DNA of 64,000 bases from an uncultured Barnesiella sp. Its GTDB lineage: Bacteria; Bacteroidota; Bacteroidia; Bacteroidales; Barnesiellaceae. Shown here piece after piece: positions 7,966 through 14,388 of the stretch. The number at the start of each line of letters is the position of its first letter. Positions within the stretch are counted from its first letter, which is position 1. A program made the position numbers and the translations under genes. The stretch lies in assembly GCA_944320015.1 (NCBI GenBank), contig CALUFO010000012.1, positions 38,383 to 102,382 on the forward strand, written 5' to 3'. The notes beneath the pieces are model-generated. The model did no database searches, was not told where the DNA came from, and saw only the letters and a list, made by a program, of their open reading frames with translations.

Positions 7966-9255
7966 CTAAATCAACGCTTTATATTTTTCCATCACTTGTT
8001 CTTTCAATTCTTTCTCTACCTTATTCAAGGAAAAGCCCATGTATTTGCAGGTGTGGTCGTTTTTAAGGATACATATACACATGCGCTTGAAGGTGGGCAA
8101 CTCTTTAAACTCGGCAATGTCTATATCGTCGAGGTATTCCATTCTCACCGGCTTTTTGTTGGTTTTATAATTGGTGTGCTTTTCCACGATAATGGGTATT
8201 CCCATCGCTTCCAACTTCTTTATGGTTTCATCGGAAAGGCAGCCCCCCTTGTTCCGCCAAAAATTGATGCTCACCGCCAGTTTCCGCTGGTAATTCTGGC
8301 GGATGTCTTCGGGCAAAGTCTTCAACAGGAAATCGAGATACTTTTCCCAAGTCATTCCGGGGGGCAGCTTGATTGTCTGCCACCCCATCATGGAAGAGCG
8401 TCCATACAGTCCGGCAAAATTCACCCCGTTGACACGCCCCACCATCTTGCCCCACATATCGGGGTCTATCGCCTTATATAAGCTCAGACTCGATATGGCT
8501 TGCGAAATAAACGGGCTGGCAACCCGCTGCTTGTCGAGCGACACACCGGCTCGATAATAGAGGTCATACAACCGGTTGTAATCCCAATGAAAGCGGCCAT
8601 TGGCCACCCATACATCGGTCGTGAGCCAGTCGTGTATGGGGTAGGCGTTGCAAATGCCATACCGCATCTCGCGAATCCATTTCAGCCCTTTGTATTTTTT
8701 ATAGTTCCTGTCGCTGTGTATCGTGCGCCACCGATTGAAACTTTCCTGCGAGCGAATGCCTATCAGGCAGCATGTACGCTGGGCATTGTTCCGTTTATGA
8801 AGCCACTCGGCAAACTTAATCTGGAACTCATAGTCCCACAAGGTTTCGTCAAAGAAATCGAAATCTTCTTTTTTATAGGCACCCTCGGGCATTTCTCTCA
8901 CCCACAATGAGCGCAAGTCCTCGTCCCACGGCCGCCAATAATTTTGAAACATCGATGTGCAAGTCGTGACCTTGAACGGAACGCAAATCCTGTACACGTC
9001 CAAAATATCGGCGTTCGAGGACAATGCCCTGTCGACATAACGGAGCGTCTCGGCATACTGCACTTCATAGTCGATATGAAACACGCCCAACCTGCGGTTC
9101 AAATTATTCTTCCGGATATAGTCTATGCACAAGTTCAACAAGATGCCACTATCTTTTCCTCCCGAAAAAGAGACATATACGTTGTCGAAATCGGCAAATA
9201 TTCGCTCCAATCGCTTCAACGCGACATCATACACACTACTTCTTAGACTTTCCAT
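7966..9255 (-). CDS. ibrA: IbrA-like PAPS-reductase-fold protein with DUF3440 C-terminus
   Basis: A 429-residue protein whose N-terminus is an ATP-pyrophosphatase PP-loop (S29-F-S-G-G-K-D-S36), as in PAPS reductases, tRNA thiolases and DndC. The middle region has LIGIRSQESFNRWR (about 165-180), typical of the PAPS reductase fold. The C-terminal half matches DUF3440 in layout. The PP-loop implies adenylation or use of an adenylylated substrate. The usual CysH catalytic tail is not evident, so simple sulfate assimilation is unlikely. It overlaps the upstream acetyltransferase gene by 20 nt and is followed by the ParB-like gene after 2 nt: one operon. Confidence 0.85.
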   Translation of the reverse strand: MESLRSSVYDVALKRLERIFADFDNVYVSFSGGKDSGILLNLCIDYIRKNNLNRRLGVFHIDYEVQYAETLRYVDRALSSNADILDVYRICVPFKVTTCTSMFQNYWRPWDEDLRSLWVREMPEGAYKKEDFDFFDETLWDYEFQIKFAEWLHKRNNAQRTCCLIGIRSQESFNRWRTIHSDRNYKKYKGLKWIREMRYGICNAYPIHDWLTTDVWVANGRFHWDYNRLYDLYYRAGVSLDKQRVASPFISQAISSLSLYKAIDPDMWGKMVGRVNGVNFAGLYGRSSMMGWQTIKLPPGMTWEKYLDFLLKTLPEDIRQNYQRKLAVSINFWRNKGGCLSDETIKKLEAMGIPIIVEKHTNYKTNKKPVRMEYLDDIDIAEFKELPTFKRMCICILKNDHTCKYMGFSLNKVEKELKEQVMEKYKALI

Positions 9256-9646
9256 CTACCTCATACTCCATCTTTACATACAATTTCCACACCTTCTTTT
9301 CGACGAATCCGCAAGCGCGGAAAACATCGACATGCCTGATATGAGCCATTGCTGAAATAGGATATTCATGAGCAAACTCTTCTATCGCTTTTTCGATAAA
9401 AGCGGTCAGCAGCTTCTCAGAATCCTCCTCGACATAGTAATTGTCGATGTACATCTTGTTCAGCCTATTCTCCACGGGCATGAACCCTATCACTTTGCCC
9501 TCATCTAAGGCGACAAACCAAAGATGATTGTCCGATGTCTTAAACGGATAATTGTTGTTTTTGCGAATGACTGCAACATCCATCACCAACGGAGCGACAA
9601 GCGCATACAGCTGCGCATCGGTTCCCTGAAACTTTTTTATTATCAT
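9236..9646 (-). CDS. GNAT-fold N-acetyltransferase
   Basis: A 136-residue GNAT-like protein. LWFVALDEGKVIGFMPVE (about 46-63) looks like strands beta2-beta4 of the fold. The stretch LNKMYIDNYYVEEDSEKLLTAFIEKAIEE precedes helix alpha3, and FRACGFVEKKVWKLYVKM is the usual C-terminal strand region. The classic Q/RxxGxG/A acetyl-CoA loop is weak (here VEEDSEKLL), so acetyl donor binding may be altered. I use the ATG at 9646, because an upstream in-frame codon at 9673 is TTG. Its 3' end overlaps ibrA by 20 nt, which strongly suggests the three products act together. The substrate is unknown. Confidence 0.72.
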   Translation of the reverse strand: MIIKKFQGTDAQLYALVAPLVMDVAVIRKNNNYPFKTSDNHLWFVALDEGKVIGFMPVENRLNKMYIDNYYVEEDSEKLLTAFIEKAIEEFAHEYPISAMAHIRHVDVFRACGFVEKKVWKLYVKMEYEVDGKSKK

Positions 9647-9712
9647 GGTACAGCGTTTTTTCAATATACTCAAAACACAAGCCCCTCACACACGAGCAGC
9701 CCAATTCCATTA

Positions 9713-9720
9713 CAAAAGTA
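9713..9720 (-). promoter_or_regulatory. Promoter -7 box for the GNAT-ibrA-ibrB operon
   Basis: TACTTTTG on the minus strand, 66 nt before the ATG at 9646. No clear TTTG lies at the -33 distance. It is the only promoter-like box seen upstream of the three genes. Confidence 0.5.
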
Positions 9721-9986
9721 AAAAAAAGAATAGATAAAATGATAATCATATTGTTCTATTTCATATACCATAACGATTTATTCACATTTATTCTTCGCCC
9801 TTTTCCCGAACAAATCGCCCTCTTGCCGTGTTTAAAGCTCAACACACGCATAGCGACTAAATATCAGCGTTGTACCCCATTTATGAACTATTCTCCATGA
9901 CATTGCCATTTTATCCCGCAAGAATTTTTTTTACTCATAAAAATACCTTATCTTTACCTATATTTATAAAAATTCTTAAACTCCCG

Positions 9987-10006
9987 AATTATTATTTGTA
10001 ATAATT
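9987..10006. promoter_or_regulatory. Palindrome upstream of the rubrerythrin promoter
   Basis: Perfect 8-4-8 inverted repeat: AATTATTA (9987-9994), TTTG, TAATAATT (9999-10006). It ends near the expected -33 region of the rubrerythrin promoter, so it could be a second regulator site. The stretch 9740-9980 upstream holds nothing else recognisable. Confidence 0.4.
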
Positions 10007-10012
10007 TTATTT

Positions 10013-10036
10013 TTAGAATTATTCTAATTATATTTG
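10013..10036 (+). promoter_or_regulatory. Rubrerythrin promoter with PerR-like box
   Basis: TTAGAATTATTCTAA at 10013-10027 is a perfect 7-1-7 palindrome close to the PerR/Fur-type box TTATAATNATTATAA. Directly after it comes the -7 box TATATTTG (10029-10036). A bound repressor would cover the promoter, giving peroxide- or metal-responsive control of the downstream gene. Confidence 0.65.
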
Positions 10037-10074
10037 TACCAGAAATTAATTCCAACATTAAAAAAACAAACATC

Positions 10075-10650
10075 ATGAAGAGTATCAAAGGAACAAAAAC
10101 AGAGCAAAACTTATTGAAATCTTTTGCCGGTGAATCGCAAGCACGCACTCGTTACACTTTCTTTGCCAGCGTAGCCAAGAAAGAAGGATTCGAACAAATC
10201 AGCGCCATCTTCATGGAGACGGCCGAGCAAGAAAAAGAACACGCCAAGAAATTCTTCAAATACCTCGAAGGTGGCATGGTCGAGATCACTGCCGCATTCC
10301 CCGCTGGGGTAATCGGGACTACCGCCGAGAACTTGAAAGCCGCAGCCGAAGGCGAGAACGAAGAATGGGTAGACCTCTATCCCTACTTTGCCGATGTCGC
10401 CGACGAAGAAGGATTCCCCGCTATCGCCCACACCTTCCGCAATGTGGCCAAAGTAGAAGCCGAGCACGAGAAGCGTTACCGCAAATTGCTGGCAAATATC
10501 GAGAATGGAACCGTATTTGCCGACAGCGAAGAAATCGAGTGGCAATGCCGCAACTGTGGCTATGTACACCGGGGTAAAACAGCTCCCGAGGTATGCCCCG
10601 CCTGCGCTCACCCGCAAGCATTCTTCGAACGTAAAAAGAACAATTACTAA
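10075..10650 (+). CDS. rbr: Rubrerythrin
   Basis: A 191-residue non-haem iron peroxidase that reduces hydrogen peroxide to water in the cytoplasm of anaerobes. The N-terminal ferritin-like four-helix domain (about 1-140) carries diiron carboxylates in ESQARTRY and [13 protein letters not shown], with further ligands in the second helix pair (VEAEHEKRY). The C-terminal rubredoxin domain has C158-x2-C161 and C174-x2-C177. Length and order are standard. The next gene encodes a flavin reductase/rubredoxin fusion, a plausible electron donor. The promoter carries a PerR-like box. Confidence 0.96.
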   Translation: MKSIKGTKTEQNLLKSFAGESQARTRYTFFASVAKKEGFEQISAIFMETAEQEKEHAKKFFKYLEGGMVEITAAFPAGVIGTTAENLKAAAEGENEEWVDLYPYFADVADEEGFPAIAHTFRNVAKVEAEHEKRYRKLLANIENGTVFADSEEIEWQCRNCGYVHRGKTAPEVCPACAHPQAFFERKKNNY

Positions 10651-10679
10651 GTCTGTATTCAGGCTTTCGTCAAACACAT

Positions 10680-10716
10680 GGGGCTGTGCCAAAATGATAA
10701 ATTTGGCGCAGTCCCC
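10680..10716 (+). terminator. GGGCTGTG-type hairpin terminator after rbr
   Basis: Arms from 10680-10693 and 10702-10716 pair (one G-U, one bulged T at 10712). A nearly identical hairpin follows gdhA at 20322-20360, and GTGTGTTAG follows in both places. It behaves like a dispersed terminator module. The rest of 10717-10859 shows no gene. Confidence 0.65.
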
Positions 10717-10859
10717 TTAGGTGTGTTAGAATTGATAAAATGCAAGGCATTGAGGGTGAGGGTGACCGAAGTTTACTTCCGTAAACGACTTAGCCCGAAG
10801 CCCGATAATAATGCGGCAGTTTGCAATTAGGATACATCGCCATATTATTCTTTATCGCT

Positions 10860-11501
10860 ATGGATATTAAGACATTACAAAATATCACCTATGGGCTGTA
10901 CGTTGTAGGGACAAGCGACAACGGACGACCCACCGGTTGTATCATCAACACTTGTTTCCAAGTGACCAGCGAAAATCCCATTGTCGCCATTTCGATGAAC
11001 AAAAACAATTATACCCACGACGTCATCGCTCGTCACCGAAAATTCAGCTTGGCCATTCTTGCCGAAGAGAGCGACACGAGCCTCATCACCGCATTTGGGT
11101 TCCAGAGCGGCCGGGATAGAAACAAATACGACGGATATGACTATTCGTGGGAAAACGGGGTGCCCATATTGAAAGGGAAGTTCTCGGGTCATATCGTTTG
11201 CGAAGTGCTGCATATCGCCGACAACGAGACGCACGACGTGATTTTCGCAAGAGTCATCGACACCATTGCCGACAACGGTACCCCTATGACCTATGCCTAT
11301 TACCACCATGTCGTCAAGGGAAAGGCGCCGAAAAACGCACCCACCTACGTCAAAGAAGAGACCGTTACCGAAACGGCAGGGAAATCGTCGGGGAAAAGAT
11401 ATGTGTGCGAAGTATGCGGATACATTCACGAAGGCGAACTGCCCGACGATTTCAAGTGCCCGATTTGCCAAGCCCCGAGAAATTGTTTCAAAGAAATTTG
11501 A
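10860..11501 (+). CDS. Flavin reductase/rubredoxin fusion (Hrb-like)
   Basis: A 213-residue protein. Residues 1-150 form an FMN-binding split-barrel of the flavin reductase type (NITYGLYVVGTSDNGRPTGCIINTCFQVTSENP). Residues 179-213 form a rubredoxin with C183-x2-C186 and C200-x2-C203. High-molecular-weight rubredoxins of this order pass electrons from NAD(P)H to rubrerythrin or flavodiiron proteins. An upstream in-frame ATG at 10821 is possible, but the one at 10860 starts exactly at the conserved domain. It lies downstream of rbr and probably has its own promoter, since a terminator-like hairpin intervenes. Confidence 0.9.
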   Translation: MDIKTLQNITYGLYVVGTSDNGRPTGCIINTCFQVTSENPIVAISMNKNNYTHDVIARHRKFSLAILAEESDTSLITAFGFQSGRDRNKYDGYDYSWENGVPILKGKFSGHIVCEVLHIADNETHDVIFARVIDTIADNGTPMTYAYYHHVVKGKAPKNAPTYVKEETVTETAGKSSGKRYVCEVCGYIHEGELPDDFKCPICQAPRNCFKEI

Positions 11502-11515
11502 TTTCACAACGAACC

Positions 11516-11562
11516 AAATTCCCGACAGAGAGTTTTACTTTCATCGGGAATTTCTATTTTTG
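11516..11562 (+). promoter_or_regulatory. Hairpin, then promoter -7 box for the DUF4491 gene
   Basis: Arms 11516-11525 and 11544-11553 form a 10-bp stem after the rubredoxin-fusion stop. TATTTTTG at 11555-11562 follows and fits TAnnTTTG. The 100-nt leader to 11664 contains a small TGGCGC/GCGCCA hairpin (11612-11633). Confidence 0.45.
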
Positions 11563-11663
11563 CACGGGTTTTCACAAAAGAAGCAACACGTCTTAAACAA
11601 TCGAGCCGCAATGGCGCTCTTCCCGGGGCGCCACTCGGACGACAAACATAAAACAACAACACT

Positions 11664-11975
11664 ATGGATTTTATCGTCGACAACCACTTGCAAGGACTCA
11701 CCATCGGAATCTGCACATTCCTCATCATCGGGATCTTCCACCCTATCGTCATCAAAGCCGAATATTATTGGGGGACACGATGCTGGTGGCTATTCCTCTT
11801 GCTCGGCATTGCCGGTATCGTATCATCGATTTGTATCGACCGCATTTTTATTTCATCTCTGCTGGGTGTATTTGCCTTCTCCTCTTTTTGGGCAATCAAA
11901 GAGATTTTTGAACAAGAAGAACGGGTAAAAAAAGGCTGGTTCCCCAAAAATCCCAAACGAACCTATAAATTTTAG
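11664..11975 (+). CDS. DUF4491-family membrane protein
   Basis: A 103-residue integral membrane protein with three hydrophobic helices (about 11-28, 41-60 and 63-80), a tryptophan-rich turn (RCWWLF) and a basic C-terminus ending WFPKNPKRTYKF. The pattern GIFHPIVIKAEYYWG in the first helix-loop is what I associate with DUF4491, a conserved Bacteroidetes family of unknown function. Nothing in the neighbourhood points to a role. Confidence 0.75.
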   Translation: MDFIVDNHLQGLTIGICTFLIIGIFHPIVIKAEYYWGTRCWWLFLLLGIAGIVSSICIDRIFISSLLGVFAFSSFWAIKEIFEQEERVKKGWFPKNPKRTYKF

Positions 11976-12030
11976 ACTCGCTATCCACTATATTTAACGC
12001 CTTATCCTGTGTAAACCACCAAAAAAGAAC

Positions 12031-12038
12031 TATCTTTG
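12031..12038 (+). promoter_or_regulatory. Promoter -7 box
   Basis: TATCTTTG, 20 nt before the ATG at 12059; the -33 element is weak. Confidence 0.55.
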
Positions 12039-12058
12039 CGAAAGATAATCTCGTTGTC

Positions 12059-12394
12059 ATGAAACATCTGTACGCGGCACTTATCGCTTTAATACTCAGC
12101 GTCTCCGGATTCTCGGAAGCCGTAGCCCAGTCGGCTGCGTCCAAAGAGGTGTGGCCTGCGCGTGACAACGACCGTCAAACCGAGGCCCCCAAAGGAGAGG
12201 CTATCGAAATTTCGAGCGACGAGGGGGTAATCTATATCCGCACCCCCCGCAAGGTGGAAGTGACTGTCTACACGATTTTGGGACAAATCGTAACTTCCCG
12301 CACCATCACCCCCGGCACTTCGGAACTGAAAATAGGTGCCCGAGGCATTTATCTGGTCAAGATAGAAGGCAAGACCCAAAAAGTGGCCTTGTAG
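12059..12394 (+). CDS. Mini secreted protein consisting mostly of a T9SS-like C-terminal sorting fold
   Basis: A 111-residue exported protein. A signal peptide (1-23, ending EAVAQ) and about 22 charged residues are followed by a beta-rich segment (46-111): AIEISSDEGVIYIRTPRKVEVTVYTILGQIV ... ARGIYLVKIEGKTQKVAL. That segment has the strand pattern of T9SS type A sorting domains (a V-x-V-Y-x-x-x-G-Q turn and a GIYLVKI strand). There is almost no passenger. It could be a bare sorting domain, a decoy or a small surface protein. It has its own promoter; the 12395-12621 stretch after it shows nothing else but the ilvE promoter. Confidence 0.7.
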   Translation: MKHLYAALIALILSVSGFSEAVAQSAASKEVWPARDNDRQTEAPKGEAIEISSDEGVIYIRTPRKVEVTVYTILGQIVTSRTITPGTSELKIGARGIYLVKIEGKTQKVAL

Positions 12395-12578
12395 CAGCAG
12401 AGACCTCTTCCCCAAAGGATTCCCGCAAAAGAATCACCCCGACCCAAACGCTCCCGCACCCGGGGTGGTTACGCCCTGTCGCACATTCCTTAAAGTCCCG
12501 ATTTCTTTACAAAAAGGCATACTGCATTCTTCTTGCAAACTAATCTGTTCCAAATTTCTAATTTTCGCCTTTTATCGT

Positions 12579-12586
12579 TATCTTTG
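12579..12586 (+). promoter_or_regulatory. Promoter -7 box for ilvE
   Basis: TATCTTTG, 35 nt before the ilvE ATG at 12622; the -33 element is not obvious. Confidence 0.55.
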
Positions 12587-12621
12587 TCCCTAACAAGTCA
12601 AACACTTAAAACAAACGAAAT

Positions 12622-13641
12622 ATGGAAAGTATCGATTGGTCAAATTTGTCATTCGGCTATATGCCCACCGACTACAATGTACGATGCACCTATAAAGACG
12701 GGAAATGGGGCGACATCACGATTTCCGATTCCCAAACGTTCGAAATGCACATGGCAGCCACCTGTCTCCACTACGGGCAAGAGGCTTTTGAAGGCATGAA
12801 AGCCTTCCGAGGGAAAGACGGGAAAATACGCATCTTCCGTATGGACGAAAATGCCGCCCGGTTGCAAAGCTCGTGCCGCGGCATCATGATGCCCGAACTC
12901 CCCACCGAGAAATTCAACGAAGCGATCTTGACTGTTGTCAAGAAAAACGAGCGCTTTGTCCCTCCCTATGAGAGCGGGGCTTCGTTATACATTCGCCCGC
13001 TATTGATAGGCACATCGGCACAAGTAGGCGTAAAACCGGCCAAAGAATATCTGTTCATCGTTTTTGTTACCCCGGTAGGCCCCTACTTCAAAGAAGGATT
13101 CAAACCCACCCCGATGGTTATTTTGCGCCAATACGATCGCGCCGCTCCGCTCGGTACCGGCCGCTATAAAGTAGGCGGGAACTATGCCGCCAGTCTGGTA
13201 GCCGGCGAAAAGGCTCACGACATGGGATACTCGGCTGTACTCTACCTCGACGCCAAGGAGAAAAAATATATCGACGAATGCGGCCCGGCTAATTTCTTCG
13301 GGATTCGGGGCAATAGCTATATCACCCCGAAATCGTCATCTATCCTCCCTTCTATCACCAACAAGAGCCTCATGCAACTGGCCGAAGACTTAGGCATGAC
13401 GGTAGAGGTGCGGCAAGTTCCCGAAGAGGAGCTTTCCACATTCGACGAAGCGGGAGCCTGCGGGACTGCTGCGGTAATCAGCCCGATCGCCCGCATCGAC
13501 GACCTCGACGAGAACAAATCGTACATCTTCTCCAAAGACGGCAAACCCGGTCCTATTTGCGAGAAACTGTACCACAAATTGCGCGCCATACAATATGGCG
13601 ACGAACCCGACACCCACAACTGGGTCACCATCGTAGAGTAA
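12622..13641 (+). CDS. ilvE: Branched-chain amino acid aminotransferase
   Basis: A 339-residue class IV PLP-dependent aminotransferase that exchanges amino groups between glutamate and the keto acids of Leu, Ile and Val. The PLP lysine lies in GRYKVGGNYAASL (about 174-186). The fold markers HYGQEAFEGMKAFR (about 51-64), LDAKEKKYIDECGPANFF and GTAAVISPI (phosphate-binding loop) are all present. Length and the VGGNYAASL form match the eukaryote-like BCAT type common in Bacteroidetes. A strong hairpin terminator follows, so it is transcribed alone. Confidence 0.95.
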   Translation: MESIDWSNLSFGYMPTDYNVRCTYKDGKWGDITISDSQTFEMHMAATCLHYGQEAFEGMKAFRGKDGKIRIFRMDENAARLQSSCRGIMMPELPTEKFNEAILTVVKKNERFVPPYESGASLYIRPLLIGTSAQVGVKPAKEYLFIVFVTPVGPYFKEGFKPTPMVILRQYDRAAPLGTGRYKVGGNYAASLVAGEKAHDMGYSAVLYLDAKEKKYIDECGPANFFGIRGNSYITPKSSSILPSITNKSLMQLAEDLGMTVEVRQVPEEELSTFDEAGACGTAAVISPIARIDDLDENKSYIFSKDGKPGPICEKLYHKLRAIQYGDEPDTHNWVTIVE

Positions 13642-13660
13642 ATCTCTATACGCATAACCC

Positions 13661-13692
13661 GGCAGCCCGAAAGAAAAACCCTTCGGGCTGCC
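13661..13692 (+). terminator. Intrinsic terminator of ilvE
   Basis: 11-bp perfect stem (13661-13671 / 13682-13692), followed by GCTTTTAT. Confidence 0.85.
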
Positions 13693-13723
13693 GCTTTTAT
13701 AAAGTCCTCATAAATCTGCAATC

Positions 13724-14260
13724 ATGGACATTCTATCTCTTTTTGAAAAATACTATTCCCCCGGGACTCCCCTCTACGACAGTGTGTGGTCGCACAGCAG
13801 GCTGGTCGCCCAAAAAGCCATGCAACTGGCACAAAAGCACCCCGAACTGAGTCTCGATACAGACTTCGTCTATGAAGCCGCCATGCTTCACGACATAGGC
13901 GTGTTCCTCACCCATGCTCCCGAAATCTATTGTACCGGAGACCAGCCGTACATTTGCCACGGCATTTTGGGTGCCGACTTGCTCCGCACCGAAGGATATC
14001 CCCGGCACGCCCTCGTATGCGAACGGCATACCGGCGCCGGATTGACCGTCGACAATATCATCGCCCAAAACCTCCCGCTCCCTCACCGCGACATGTGCCC
14101 CGTGAGTCTCGAAGAAAAGCTGGTTTGCTTTGCCGACAAATTCTATTCAAAGTCAAACCCCGACCGGGAAAAACCGATGGACAAAATACGCAAGGGTATC
14201 GCCCGATACGGGCAAGACTCGTTGCAACGATTCGACGAAATGGCCGCTCTGTTTCTCTAA
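13724..14260 (+). CDS. HD-domain phosphohydrolase
   Basis: A 178-residue HD-superfamily protein. Metal-binding residues appear as His in WSHSRLVAQKAM (about 24), the HD pair in AAMLHDIGVF (about 55-56), His in CHGILGADLL and His in CERHTGAG. A late Asp in CFADKFYSKS completes the set. Family members hydrolyse nucleotides or phosphomonoesters; the substrate here is unknown. The compact length and single domain resemble uncharacterised proteins of Bacteroidetes genomes. No partner gene is coupled to it. Confidence 0.85.
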   Translation: MDILSLFEKYYSPGTPLYDSVWSHSRLVAQKAMQLAQKHPELSLDTDFVYEAAMLHDIGVFLTHAPEIYCTGDQPYICHGILGADLLRTEGYPRHALVCERHTGAGLTVDNIIAQNLPLPHRDMCPVSLEEKLVCFADKFYSKSNPDREKPMDKIRKGIARYGQDSLQRFDEMAALFL

Positions 14261-14354
14261 CCGGTTGTCGTCCGGCCTATCGGTTTGATTTAACCGAACT
14301 TTGAATAAAATATATTAAATAAAGTCCAAAAACCGATAAGTCACAGAAAATATG

Positions 14355-14362
14355 TATTTTTG
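14355..14362 (+). promoter_or_regulatory. Promoter -7 box for the lptD-like gene
   Basis: TATTTTTG, 26 nt before the ATG at 14389. A short TCGGTT/AACCGA hairpin (14280-14297) upstream may end the HD gene. Confidence 0.5.
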
Positions 14363-14388
14363 TGGGTTGATTACAGATTGACAGCCTG

